46,069 bases of DNA from Spartobacteria bacterium (GCA_947499885.1 CANMQB010000002.1:1-46069); one strand, 5' to 3'; shown: positions 28,620 to 38,316, counted from the stretch's first letter. Numbers and translations: made by a program. The notes: generated by a model from the sequence alone, not told the origin.

Positions 28620-29050
28620 GCGTTTCTGACCTGCCGGCTCTCAACGCCGGACTCAACGCCATTTCCACCCTCCTCCTCGCTGCCGGTTTCATCTTCATCA
28701 AGACCGAGCGCAAAATTGCCCACCGCAGCTGCATGCTCGGCGCTTTCTCTGTCTCCTGCGTCTTTCTCATCACCTACGTACTCCACAAGATCTTAGTCCA
28801 AGGCGTCCACACCCCCTTCGGCGGCGAAGGCCTCTGGCGTACCTTCTATTACAGCATGCTCATCTCTCACATCATTCTGGCCATCGTCATCGTCCCTCTC
28901 ATCTTGGTGACCATGACGCATGCCATCAAAGGCCGCTTTGAAAAACACCGCGCCTGGGCACGGTGGACATTTCCGCTTTGGTTCTACGTCTCCGTTACTG
29001 GCGTGCTCGTTTACTTCATGCTCTACCAGTGGTTTTCTAAAACCGCCTGA
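28616..29050 (+). CDS. DUF420 family membrane protein
   Basis: DLPALNAGLNAISTLLLAAGFIFIKTERKIAHRSCMLGAF...YYSMLISHIILAIVIVPLILVT: DUF420 pattern, often found with oxidase assembly genes. Confidence 0.87.
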   Translation: MSVSDLPALNAGLNAISTLLLAAGFIFIKTERKIAHRSCMLGAFSVSCVFLITYVLHKILVQGVHTPFGGEGLWRTFYYSMLISHIILAIVIVPLILVTMTHAIKGRFEKHRAWARWTFPLWFYVSVTGVLVYFMLYQWFSKTA

Positions 29051-29135
29051 CACCATCCGCTCGCATGTTCATTCTAGAAATTTTGTCAAAAACACACCCT
29101 CTTTGAGCACTCAATCCACCACCGCCCGCCGCCCT

Positions 29136-29528
29136 ATGGGGCTTGAACATCCTGCCGTCCTTGATGCTTTTGCGCACGATAAGCGCCGTGATGCTCTTAT
29201 CCTCGCCATGTACGAGAACCGCCCATGGACAGGTGACGAAGCCCACATCCTCCAGCTTCAAGAAAAACTCAACGCCTACGCCTCATTCATCCTCGACGGC
29301 GAGATGGCCGAGTCGTTTCCCCAATTTGTTGGCAAGCCGATCGAAATCCAGCTCCGCACCCGCCACCAACCCGACCCGCTCACGCTCGGATTCCTAAGCC
29401 AAGCTAAAGACCAGCTCTCCCTTCAGCAAATTACTATCGAAACCATCTGCATTGATTCGATCGAAGAATTCGAGCCTGCCCCAAGTTCCCATTCCTGCGG
29501 TTGTGGAAGTGGCGGTTGCGGATCGTAA
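29136..29528 (+). CDS. DUF6572-like protein with Cys/Gly-rich tail
   Basis: PAVLDAFAHDKRRDALILAMYENRPWTGDEAHILQLQEKLNAYASFILDGEMAESFPQFVGKPIEIQLRTRHQPDPLTLGFL; C-terminus SSHSCGCGSGGCGS. Confidence 0.65.
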   Translation: MGLEHPAVLDAFAHDKRRDALILAMYENRPWTGDEAHILQLQEKLNAYASFILDGEMAESFPQFVGKPIEIQLRTRHQPDPLTLGFLSQAKDQLSLQQITIETICIDSIEEFEPAPSSHSCGCGSGGCGS

Positions 29529-29553
29529 CCCCGCCCCGCTGACTTTAAAAAAA

Positions 29554-30501
29554 TCAGCTCTCCTTCTTTGAATTGAGGATTTCACGAACACGGGATACCC
29601 ACTGCGGGAAGTCTTGATGTGCTGGGTGCTTGCGGATGAGTTGAAGGATTTCTGTGCACCCTTGATTGCTTTGACCGAGGATCAGCATGTCGTTGGCACG
29701 TGAGAAAACCACTTTTGGCAGGGTGCCAGAATTGTAGGAGTCTGCTTCATGATCCAGGCGTCCGCGCGTGATGCGTTCCGCCTGAAATTTCATTTGCATA
29801 TCCCAAGTTTGAACGAGCAGCGGATTTTTTAGCGCCCTGAAGAATGGGCGGACATTTTTCTCCAGAATTCCATTAAAGTCCCCCGGTTTCATCTCCCAGT
29901 CCTTGTCCTTGGGCAGCCAATTTGAGAGGTCCATAGACTTGGTAAAAATGCTCTCCGCAAGCGAGCGTTCAAGAAGCGACTTGAGCTCCGGCGGTAGATT
30001 TCCTGGCTTTGCTTGATCAAGGAGAACGCTTTCGAGTTCCACGGCATAGGCAAGCGATGGATTTGCAAAATCTTCGCCCTTCTCGGCGCCGCCGCGCTCC
30101 AAACTCAGCACCAAATAACGTAAGTGCAATCGCAGAGCGCTGTCCATTTCTTTGGACCCAAGTAAATTTGCATTCTTTTTTTTCCAGTCATCGAATGCTT
30201 GTGCCTCACCCTTGAGCCCTTGGAATTGTATTTTCTCGACAGCATCCTCGTAGAGTCGGTTTGCACTCGAGGAGTTATGCAAAGCCCCCTGCAGAATCGT
30301 AATGGCCTTCATCCTGCTGGAGCGAAGGATTTCTTTCTGTTTGGTCTCTAATTGATCGAGTTCCTGGAGAATTTGAGCCGCCTTGTTCGCGTCAAAATCC
30401 GAGCTTTGTGCAAAGGCAGTAAATACTGTCAGAAAAAATAATGCGACGAATGAGGGGGAGAGGAACCACATGCCGAAAAACCTATATAAATCGTCTAGCA
30501 T
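29554..30501 (-). CDS. Secreted or membrane-anchored hypothetical protein
   Basis: Signal-like MWFLSPSFVALFFLTVFTAFAQ, then a largely helical region. Start uncertain (30591, 30501 or 30471). Confidence 0.6.
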   Translation of the reverse strand: MLDDLYRFFGMWFLSPSFVALFFLTVFTAFAQSSDFDANKAAQILQELDQLETKQKEILRSSRMKAITILQGALHNSSSANRLYEDAVEKIQFQGLKGEAQAFDDWKKKNANLLGSKEMDSALRLHLRYLVLSLERGGAEKGEDFANPSLAYAVELESVLLDQAKPGNLPPELKSLLERSLAESIFTKSMDLSNWLPKDKDWEMKPGDFNGILEKNVRPFFRALKNPLLVQTWDMQMKFQAERITRGRLDHEADSYNSGTLPKVVFSRANDMLILGQSNQGCTEILQLIRKHPAHQDFPQWVSRVREILNSKKES

Positions 30502-30667
30502 CGAAAGCAGAAAATGTCTTGGTGGCAACTTCGAATGAATCAAAAACGAGCTGAGATAAGGTGCCTCGATATTTGCACAGCAAGGTTTCATGCAGGTCTA
30601 CAAGCTCCTTGCGATTCCACTGTTGATCTCATTCGACATAATCAAGACCCTGGAATACGATGTTCCG

Positions 30668-30868
30668 ATGAGTTCACTCTTCGAAATTGAAGAAGCAGCA
30701 GATGTTCTTCCGATTGAGGAAAAGAAAGAACTTGTAGCGTTTCTCCTTGCCCGCCTTCGCGTTGCTGGAGAAGAGCTTCCGCCCGTGCGTGATATTCCAA
30801 AGTCAACCATCGACAAGTGGATTGCTGATGACGAAGAGGGATACAAAAAGTTTCTCGCAGGAGCGTGA
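30668..30868 (+). CDS. Antitoxin-like small protein upstream of a PIN toxin remnant
   Basis: MSSLFEIEEAADVLPIEEKKELVAFLLARLRVAGEELPPVRDIPKSTIDKWIADDEEGYKKFLAGA; stop overlaps the PIN start (GTGA). Confidence 0.65.
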   Translation: MSSLFEIEEAADVLPIEEKKELVAFLLARLRVAGEELPPVRDIPKSTIDKWIADDEEGYKKFLAGA

Positions 30869-31200
30869 GAATCTTTCTGGATACAAATGTCCTTCTTGCC
30901 GCTTGTCGTCCCAAATCTGGAGCATCAAGAGCCATTCTTGATATAGCCGCAAAATAAGGCTGGAAGCTCATCGTCAGTCCATGGGTTTGCAATGAGATTG
31001 AGAAAAATCTTTCCAAGTTTCCTTTTGAATCCACGGCGACATGGGTTGGTCTGCGTTCCAGAATCTCGCTTGTCGATGATGTTGTCTCCATTGATTGAGA
31101 AGATTTCATCAAGATTCTTGGATTGTCCTGTTACGGTCTTCCCATCTTGCTTTCGGCAGAGTTTTTGATCCGGGAGCGGAATCAAGGCCGCTTGAACTGA
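30865..31200 (+). pseudogene. PIN-domain (VapC-like) toxin pseudogene
   Basis: One frame reads VRIFLDTNVLLAACRPKSGASRAILDIAAK*GWKLIVSPWVCNEIEKNLSKF...VVSID*EDFIKILG...PILLSAEFLIRERNQGRLN*. Stops at 30955-30957 and 31096-31098; middle of the PIN domain appears deleted. Confidence 0.75.
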
Positions 31201-31318
31201 TTCGATTCTTCATCAGGAGCCTTGCGAAATTCAAGGTCTTGGCGATCTCATAAAGTTCCGTTACGCGCGGAGCTTTTCTGGAAGAGGATTCGGGAGGTTT
31301 TGAAAATAAAGTAAAACT

Positions 31319-31398
31319 GCTCGGGGGGGGACTCGAACCCCCATGCCTTGCGGCATGCGCCCCTCAAACGCACGTGTCTGCCATTTCACCACCCGAGC
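31319..31398 (-). tRNA. tRNA-Leu (anticodon GAG)
   Basis: Minus strand GCTCGGGTGGTGAAATGGCAGACACGTGCGTTTGAGGGGCGCATGCCGCAAGGCATGGGGGTTCGAGTCCCCCCCGAGC; acceptor stem GCTCGGG/CCCGAGC, anticodon loop TTGAGGG. Confidence 0.93.
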
Positions 31399-31499
31399 AA
31401 AGGACTTACGATATTAGAGAATGCTGAGTCGAATGCAAGAACGAATTTTAAGGGGGAATGGGCTTGATGGCTCTGGCTCGGTGAAACTACATTCTGCGA

Positions 31500-32441
31500 A
31501 TGAAAATTTTGGTGACCGGTGGGGCCGGGTTTATTGGCTCGCATGTGTGCCAGCAGCTCTTGCGAGAGGGTCATGCGGTGACAGTGATCGATGATTTCAA
31601 TGACTTCTATGATCCTGCCATCAAACGCTCCAACGTCGCCTCGCTGGGCGGCGAGATTACGGTCGCTGAGGGCGACATCCGGAACCGTGGGTTCGTGCAA
31701 AGCGCGATGGGCCACGAGTGTTTTGACACGGTCATCCACTTTGCTGCGCGTGCCGGAGTACGCCCTTCGTTGAGAGATCCCCAGCTTTATATTGATACAA
31801 ATATCACGGGCACGCACAACCTACTGGAGGCGGCGAGGGAGCTGGGGGTGGAAAGGTTTGTGTTCGCATCCAGCTCCTCGGTTTACGGGCTCGCCAAAAA
31901 GGTTCCCTTCACGGAGGACTTGGCTCTCCCCCAGACTCTGAGCCCATACGCGGCGACGAAGCTCGCGGGGGAGCAACTTTGCGGAAATTATGCTCATCTC
32001 TACAAAATGCGCGTTGTGTGCCTTCGGTTTTTCACGGTTTACGGGCCAGGTCAGCGTCCCGATCTGGCGATTTATAAATTCACCGATGCAATCCACAGGG
32101 GAAAACCCATCCAGCAATTCGGGGATGGATCTACCCGCCGCGACTACACCTACATCGACGACATTGTGCAGGGCGTGATGGGGGCATTGCGCTACGAGGG
32201 GTCTCTTTTTGACATTTTTAATCTTGGAGAAAACCAGACGACCACCCTTTCTGAACTCATTACCGAAATCGAGAGGGCTCTTGGCAAGAAGGCCCAGATC
32301 GAACGCATGCCGGAGCAACAAGGAGATATGCCACTCACTGCGGCGGACATCACAAAAGCTCGAGAGTTTCTGGGCTATAATCCCCAGACACAAATCCGCG
32401 ATGGCATTCCAAAATTTGTGGACTGGTATTTTAAAAAATGA
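31500..32441 (+). CDS. NAD-dependent epimerase/dehydratase (UDP-glucuronate 4-epimerase-like)
   Basis: MKILVTGGAGFIGSHVCQQLL, HFAARAGVRPSLRDPQLYIDTNITGT, SSSVYG, SPYAATKLAGEQL, TVYGPGQRPDLAIYKF. Confidence 0.92.
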   Translation: MKILVTGGAGFIGSHVCQQLLREGHAVTVIDDFNDFYDPAIKRSNVASLGGEITVAEGDIRNRGFVQSAMGHECFDTVIHFAARAGVRPSLRDPQLYIDTNITGTHNLLEAARELGVERFVFASSSSVYGLAKKVPFTEDLALPQTLSPYAATKLAGEQLCGNYAHLYKMRVVCLRFFTVYGPGQRPDLAIYKFTDAIHRGKPIQQFGDGSTRRDYTYIDDIVQGVMGALRYEGSLFDIFNLGENQTTTLSELITEIERALGKKAQIERMPEQQGDMPLTAADITKAREFLGYNPQTQIRDGIPKFVDWYFKK

Positions 32442-33541
32442 AAGACGCTGTCGAAATCGCCTCGGCTCTCATCCGCATTCCTAGCGTGAATCCAGACGGT
32501 GGAGACCCTGGCACTGACCAGACTGGTGAGGCCGCCTGTGCTTCATGGGTGGCGGACTTTTTGAGAGGCTCTGGGGCTGAGGTTTCCCTCCGCGAGGTTC
32601 TGCCAGGCCGACCCAATGTCGTCGGGTATTTCCCCAACCGCCGCGCCAACGGACGCCGGATTCTTTTCGCGCCGCATTTGGATACTGTGAGTGTCGCCGG
32701 CATGACGATAGATCCATTCTGTGGTGATGTGCGGGATGGAAATCTCCTTGGACGAGGAGCCTCAGACACAAAGGGCACCGCCGCCGCGATGCTCTGGGCT
32801 TTGCGCGAGGCGAGGGAGACTCTCGCCGAATCCTCTTTCGAAATCTGGTTTGCCGGGCTCGTGGGCGAAGAAGCCGGCCAGTTCGGCGCGAAGGCTCTCG
32901 CGTCGGAAGAAAAATTTGATTTCGTAATGGCTGGTGAGCCGACCTCTCTGAATGTGGTTCATACTCACAAGGGTTGCTCTTGGCTGCAAATGCGCACCCA
33001 TGGCCGAGCTGTCCATGCCTCCCAGCCCGAGGCGGGAGAAAATGCCATCTACCACATGATGCAAGCAATCGATCTCCTGTGCACAGAGGCGATTCCGAAG
33101 CTGGCAGAAAGTTCCCACCCGCTCCTTGGGACCTCGACGCTCAGCGTGGGAACGATCCGCGGCGGGTCGAAGGTGAATATCGTTCCTGATTTTTGCGAGG
33201 CAGCGGTGGACATCCGCACCATCCCGGGAGTGGACCCTGATTTTATCATCAATCTTTTGAGGCAGCATGATCCTCAGATCGAAATCGACCTTCAACGATC
33301 GGAGCCGCTTTACACTGACCCCTCGCATCCGTTGATCGAGCGCCTCCAGTCTTTTGGGGCCGCCTTGGTTGGAGCGCCGTGGTTTTGTGATGCGGCTGTT
33401 TTTGCCTCGCAGGGGTGCCCTGCGGTGGCTATCGGTCCCGGTTCGATCGCTCAGGCGCACACCGCAGATGAATTCATCCGAGTGGCCGATCTGGAATTGG
33501 GCGCCGATTTTTTCCTGCGTTTCCTACGATCGCTGACATAA
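32438..33541 (+). CDS. M20 family peptidase (ArgE/DapE-like deacylase)
   Basis: IRIPSVNPDG, FAPHLDTVSVAGMTIDPFCGDVRDGNLLGRGASDTKGTAAAML, GLVGEEAGQFGAKAL, GPGSIAQAHTADEFI. Confidence 0.92.
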   Translation: MKDAVEIASALIRIPSVNPDGGDPGTDQTGEAACASWVADFLRGSGAEVSLREVLPGRPNVVGYFPNRRANGRRILFAPHLDTVSVAGMTIDPFCGDVRDGNLLGRGASDTKGTAAAMLWALREARETLAESSFEIWFAGLVGEEAGQFGAKALASEEKFDFVMAGEPTSLNVVHTHKGCSWLQMRTHGRAVHASQPEAGENAIYHMMQAIDLLCTEAIPKLAESSHPLLGTSTLSVGTIRGGSKVNIVPDFCEAAVDIRTIPGVDPDFIINLLRQHDPQIEIDLQRSEPLYTDPSHPLIERLQSFGAALVGAPWFCDAAVFASQGCPAVAIGPGSIAQAHTADEFIRVADLELGADFFLRFLRSLT

Positions 33542-33559
33542 GATGCTGCATCAGCGTTC

Positions 33560-36130
33560 TTGATCTCCGCTCAGCGACATGGAAGATTCCCCGTCATAAG
33601 CAAAGAATATTACAGTTGGGAAAAACAGGCAGCGGTGGATCAAAGACCACTCTACGCCCGTAAAATCGTCTGGGTGCCGCTTGCAATTTTTGCCGGAGGT
33701 GTTTTGACGGCGTGGATCACTTTTGGCGTACTCACACAAAAATACGAGGCGCGGGCCGAAGAATTCGACCTCAAACAGGTGAGTCAGATGGAGTCGGCTT
33801 CCGTCCTCTTCGACCGCAAGGGCCGCGAATTCGGAAAGCTCTTCATTCAAAACCGGCAACCTGTCCCCTACGACCGCTTGCCGCCTTCGCTTGTGAAGGC
33901 CGTGATTGCCGCCGAGGACAACCGCTTCTATGACCACGATGGCGTTGACTACATGGGTATCTTCCGCGCTGCTCTTACGAACTACCGCAAGGGCCGGATT
34001 GCTCAAGGTGCTAGTACGGTCACCCAACAACTCGCCCGCAATTCCTTCGAGCTGCGCGAGCGCACCTACGAGCGCAAGTTGGTGGAACTTTATCTCTCGT
34101 GGCGCATCGAAAAAAACTTCAGCAAAAAAGAAATCATGGGGCACTATTTGAACCGCGTCTATTTCGGTAGCGGTTTCTACGGTGCAGAGGCCGCCTCCCA
34201 AGGGTACTTCGGTAAAAATGCGATCGATATGTCCCTCGGTCAGTGCGCCACACTCGCCGGTCTCCTCAAGAGCCCTCAAGCGCTCTCTCCCTTTAACAAT
34301 CCCAAAGACTCCACCGAATCCCGCAACTTTGTTCTCGGCCGCATGCGCGAATTGGGATTCATCACCCGCAAACAATACGACGAGGAATGTGCCTCGCCGC
34401 TTGGAACAGTGCAGCGCACAAATCCCTTTAAAGTCAGCTATGCCATTGAGCTGATCCGCCAGCAGGTCATCAAGGCGCTGGGCTTCGAGCGCGCTATGAA
34501 CGGCGGGTACCGTATCGACACGACATTGGATGCCGACCTTCAAAAAGCTGCAGACCGAGCCACGCGCGAGGTTTTGTTAAAAGTCGAGCAACAACCGGGC
34601 TACAACCACCCGACCTTCGAGCAATATCGCGCGGCTACCAAGAAAATCGAAGACGCGATCAATCGTGGCAACATGTCCGTCAAAATGCCTGAGCCGAAAT
34701 ACCTCCAAGGGGCGGCTCTCGTTGTGGAAAACACAGCAGGCGGAATTCTCGCCCTCACTGGGGGACGCGATTTCCGACATAGCGAATACAACCGCGCCCT
34801 CCAAGGAACTCGTCCTGTTGGCACAGCATTCACTCCACTTGTTTTTGCATCGGCCTACGACTCTGGAATTTTTCCCGGTGAGATTGTTCAGGATGCATGC
34901 ATAGACAATCGCTACGTGATGGTCGGTGGCGAGGCGGGTCTCCTCGGCGAGTGGGGCGTCGAGATTGAAGAAAACGAATATGAGGGTCCCATGACGACTC
35001 GCGATGCGCTTGTCAAAGGCAAGAACGCAGCGGCCGTACGGCTTGGAATGCAGGTCGGCTTAGATGCTGTCAAAAAAACCGCCGCAGCCGCCGGCGTGAC
35101 TTCTCCACTCCGAGATTACTCGAACACCTTTCTTGGAAGCAGCGAACTCAGCCTCGATGAGCTTGTACTCGCCTACACCATTTTTCCCAATGTTGGCCAG
35201 CGACCAGCGGATCTCTACATCATCCAGACGATCCGCGAATCTAATGGGGAGACGATTTTTAAAGCTCCCCGCAAACGCTATCGCGCCATTTCACCAGCGG
35301 CTGCCTATGAAACACATTCGGTGTTAAGCGACTTCATGCAGCGTGGCGTTGGCTCCCTCGGCCAAAAAAAATTCGGCCTCGGTCCATTCCCGGTCGCGGG
35401 AAAGTCAGGCACGGCCTATGGATTCACCGATACATATTTTATTGGCTATACTAACGCTGTCACCTGCGGGGTGTGGGTTGGCTTTGACAAGCCTACCAAA
35501 ATCTACCGGGGCGCCTTTGGTAAGGATCTTGCCCTCCCCATCTGGAGCCAAATCATGAACGCATCTGTTCAAAGCTATCCGCCCCGCGAAGTCGAGCGTC
35601 CATCGGGTCTTCAAGAGGTCGAAATCTGCCGTTCCTCCGGGCTCCTCGCCACGCCACGTTGCTCGGCCAAGCCCGCCGATCCCGCTACGGGCGGACGCGC
35701 AGGCGATGGCAACACTTATAAGGAATTGGCCACTGAAAAACAGCTGCCGACGATTCCCTGCGATATACATGGCGGGGGAGTACGCACCTACGCGAAGGAA
35801 TTCGACGACGTTGACTGGCCGCGCGCGGCTACCGCGATCGATCTTACCAAAATCCGACCCGTCGCCGTAACCTCGCCGCCGCTTGTCGGGTTCAACGACA
35901 TTTACCGATCCGTCCGTCCTGGCGCCGAATCCGAAAACGATAATGACATCCCTGTTGCCAAGGCTGTGCCCGTGAACATGCTCCCCGCCTCCGCCGCTGC
36001 CAGTGCCCCTCCTGCTGCGATATCGGGAGAAGTGGAAATCCGCAGAGCCGAGCCCGTCAAATCTCAGACCGCTCCCATAGAACAACCCGCCATCGAGGCT
36101 CCGCCGCCTGCGGCGATTGATTTCTTTTAA
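33560..36130 (+). CDS. Penicillin-binding protein 1A (transglycosylase/transpeptidase)
   Basis: AVIAAEDNRFYDHDGVDYMGIFRAALTNYRKGRIAQGASTVTQQLARN (GT51); transpeptidase segments GTRPVGTAFTPLVFASAYDSG and VAGKSGTAYGFTDTYFIGYT. Start uncertain. Confidence 0.93.
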   Translation: MISAQRHGRFPVISKEYYSWEKQAAVDQRPLYARKIVWVPLAIFAGGVLTAWITFGVLTQKYEARAEEFDLKQVSQMESASVLFDRKGREFGKLFIQNRQPVPYDRLPPSLVKAVIAAEDNRFYDHDGVDYMGIFRAALTNYRKGRIAQGASTVTQQLARNSFELRERTYERKLVELYLSWRIEKNFSKKEIMGHYLNRVYFGSGFYGAEAASQGYFGKNAIDMSLGQCATLAGLLKSPQALSPFNNPKDSTESRNFVLGRMRELGFITRKQYDEECASPLGTVQRTNPFKVSYAIELIRQQVIKALGFERAMNGGYRIDTTLDADLQKAADRATREVLLKVEQQPGYNHPTFEQYRAATKKIEDAINRGNMSVKMPEPKYLQGAALVVENTAGGILALTGGRDFRHSEYNRALQGTRPVGTAFTPLVFASAYDSGIFPGEIVQDACIDNRYVMVGGEAGLLGEWGVEIEENEYEGPMTTRDALVKGKNAAAVRLGMQVGLDAVKKTAAAAGVTSPLRDYSNTFLGSSELSLDELVLAYTIFPNVGQRPADLYIIQTIRESNGETIFKAPRKRYRAISPAAAYETHSVLSDFMQRGVGSLGQKKFGLGPFPVAGKSGTAYGFTDTYFIGYTNAVTCGVWVGFDKPTKIYRGAFGKDLALPIWSQIMNASVQSYPPREVERPSGLQEVEICRSSGLLATPRCSAKPADPATGGRAGDGNTYKELATEKQLPTIPCDIHGGGVRTYAKEFDDVDWPRAATAIDLTKIRPVAVTSPPLVGFNDIYRSVRPGAESENDNDIPVAKAVPVNMLPASAAASAPPAAISGEVEIRRAEPVKSQTAPIEQPAIEAPPPAAIDFF

Positions 36131-36132
36131 AA

Positions 36133-37209
36133 GTGCCAGCGATGGTTGAACTCCGACACGTGACGAAGCGCTTTGGAACTCACGAAGCCTTGTTGGATGC
36201 GAGTTTTGAAATCAAGGTCGGCGAGTTCATGACATTCCTCGGCCCCTCGGGTTGTGGCAAGACGACCTGCCTGCGACTCATCAGCGGATTCGACACGCCG
36301 ACTTCCGGACAAATCTTCATCGACGGCAAGGACGTGACGATGGATCCACCCTACCGACGTGACGTGAATCAGGTTTTCCAAAATTACGCCCTCTTCCCCC
36401 ACCTGAGCATTTACGAGAATATCGCCTTCGGGCTGCGAATGAAACGTGTGGCTCCCGCAGACATCACTCGTCGGGTCGAACGCGTTGTACAAATGACCTC
36501 GCTCACCGATTATGTGGACCGCAAGCCAGCCCAGATGTCCGGTGGCCAGCGCCAACGCGTCGCCTTGGCCCGAGCGATCGTCTGTGAACCGAAGGTCCTC
36601 CTCCTCGACGAACCTCTCAGCGCACTCGATGCCAAGCTCCGCACCCAAATGCGGTTGGAACTCAAGCAGCTCCAAAAAAAACTTGGAATCACCTTCATTT
36701 ATGTTACCCACGACCAAGAGGAGGCTCTCACCATGAGCGACCGCGTGGCAGTCATCAACGCAGGCCGGATCGAGCAAATCGGCACCGTGAACGAAATTTA
36801 CTATAAACCCGCCACCCGCTTTGTGGCCTCGTTCATCGGCGATACAAACATTGTTGAAGCGGAAATCCTGCAGTCCGATTCGGGAAAACTCCTCTGCCGA
36901 GTCGAGGGCGGATTAGAACTAAAAATCAACCAACCCGACATTAAGCCAAGTTCTAGGATTCTTCTCTCTCTGCGTCCCGAAAAAATCCGCCTCCACCGCA
37001 CCGATTCCGGTGGCCTAAACTGCTTCCCTTGTCGAATCGCGATGGAAACCTTCAAAGGTGCCATGGACGAATTCACCCTCGTCACCACTAGCGGACTCGA
37101 ACTCGGAGCGATCCTCGCCAATGACGGTACCCCCGGTGGAGATTTCCATGAAGGCGATCAGGTCTTCGCCAGTATTCAACCAGAAGATATCCACATCGTC
37201 GCAGAGTGA
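36133..37209 (+). CDS. PotA-type ABC transporter ATP-binding protein
   Basis: Walker A FLGPSGCGKTTCLRLISGF, Q-loop VFQNYALFPHLSIYENIAFGL, signature MSGGQRQRVALARAI, Walker B VLLLDEPLSALD, C-terminal TOBE-like region. Confidence 0.95.
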   Translation: MPAMVELRHVTKRFGTHEALLDASFEIKVGEFMTFLGPSGCGKTTCLRLISGFDTPTSGQIFIDGKDVTMDPPYRRDVNQVFQNYALFPHLSIYENIAFGLRMKRVAPADITRRVERVVQMTSLTDYVDRKPAQMSGGQRQRVALARAIVCEPKVLLLDEPLSALDAKLRTQMRLELKQLQKKLGITFIYVTHDQEEALTMSDRVAVINAGRIEQIGTVNEIYYKPATRFVASFIGDTNIVEAEILQSDSGKLLCRVEGGLELKINQPDIKPSSRILLSLRPEKIRLHRTDSGGLNCFPCRIAMETFKGAMDEFTLVTTSGLELGAILANDGTPGGDFHEGDQVFASIQPEDIHIVAE

Positions 37210-37320
37210 CCTTTTTTACGCACAGCCGCCGATAGATCAAATCGCGACACCTCCCTGCGCGTTTCTGTTCAAAAAAATATTTTAAAAAAGTTTTGACCCA
37301 ACTTTTCAATGAGATACAGC

Positions 37321-37337
37321 TTGGCACAGATAGTGCT
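37321..37337 (+). promoter_or_regulatory. Candidate sigma-54 (-24/-12) promoter
   Basis: TTGGCACAGATAGTGCT against YTGGCACGRNNNTTGCW: differs at two positions and keeps GG at -24 and GC at -12. Confidence 0.45.
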
Positions 37338-37433
37338 TGAGTGGATTTAACCTCTGCATCAAGCAGGTTATCTCGGGATCATCCGCAAGGTGGCTCCCGC
37401 GAGAAGAAACAAACAACAAACAACCAAACAAAA

Positions 37434-38294
37434 ATGAAATTAAACAAATCGATTGTTGCTCTTACGAGCCTTGTGGCCTTTGCTGCCACTCCGCTCTTCG
37501 CTGGAACCGGTAAAACCTTCAAAGAGACCGTGGTGGTCGAAGAGGAAGAAACCCCTTGGTACAACGCTGCTCTCAGCACTGGTTGGGACAGCCTCTACAT
37601 GTTCCGTGGATACAACACCATCCGTCCAGACGGGAATGCCTATGGGTCTGGTATCTATTGGACAGATGTCAGCTTCACTTGGAACATCACAGATAATGAC
37701 TTCCTGACAGTCGGGAGCTGGGTTGGTTTTGGCACGCAAAACACCTCTTATAAAGAGTTTGACGCGCGCGCTACCTACACCCACACATTCGGCGACCTCG
37801 CAGCGAGCCTTGGATATACTTTCTATGATGTTTGGGGTTCAGGAAACACTGTATATGCAAATGAGCTCAATGCTGCACTCGCATACACAATTGACCTTGG
37901 TGGATTCACCATCACTCCGTCAGCGACCTACTTCTTCAATTTGGGTCCTGATTTGGAAGACAGTGCTTCTAACACAGGTCTTGTGGCCACAGCTTCAAGC
38001 TTCTTGGTCTTCCGACTTGATGCCAATATCCCGCTTTACAAAGACGTGATTTCTCTGGCTCCATATAGTGCCTTCGGCTTGAACTTTGGTTACAACACCC
38101 GCCCAAGCGGAGATTCCTTGGCCCAGTTCGATGGAGCTAACAACTTGGAATTCGGTCTTGCGTTACCGATCAAGATCAATGACGTAATCACAGTGTCTGG
38201 TTACGGTGCTTACAGCTTGGCTTTCTATGACCTCGGAGGTCAAACTGACGAAAACACCTTCTGGGGTGGTGCAAAAGTCACCTTCGCATTTTAA
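37434..38294 (+). CDS. Outer membrane beta-barrel-like protein
   Basis: Signal peptide MKLNKSIVALTSLVAFAATPLFAG, alternating aromatic/hydrophobic strands, C-terminal ...GGAKVTFAF ending in Phe. Confidence 0.8.
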   Translation: MKLNKSIVALTSLVAFAATPLFAGTGKTFKETVVVEEEETPWYNAALSTGWDSLYMFRGYNTIRPDGNAYGSGIYWTDVSFTWNITDNDFLTVGSWVGFGTQNTSYKEFDARATYTHTFGDLAASLGYTFYDVWGSGNTVYANELNAALAYTIDLGGFTITPSATYFFNLGPDLEDSASNTGLVATASSFLVFRLDANIPLYKDVISLAPYSAFGLNFGYNTRPSGDSLAQFDGANNLEFGLALPIKINDVITVSGYGAYSLAFYDLGGQTDENTFWGGAKVTFAF

Positions 38295-38316
38295 GATCGC
38301 TTAGCACAATCTCGAC

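Noticed and set aside
33551-34543. 330-aa minus-strand ORF opposite PBP1A
   Set aside because: Antisense shadow; PBP1A motifs on the plus strand are unambiguous.
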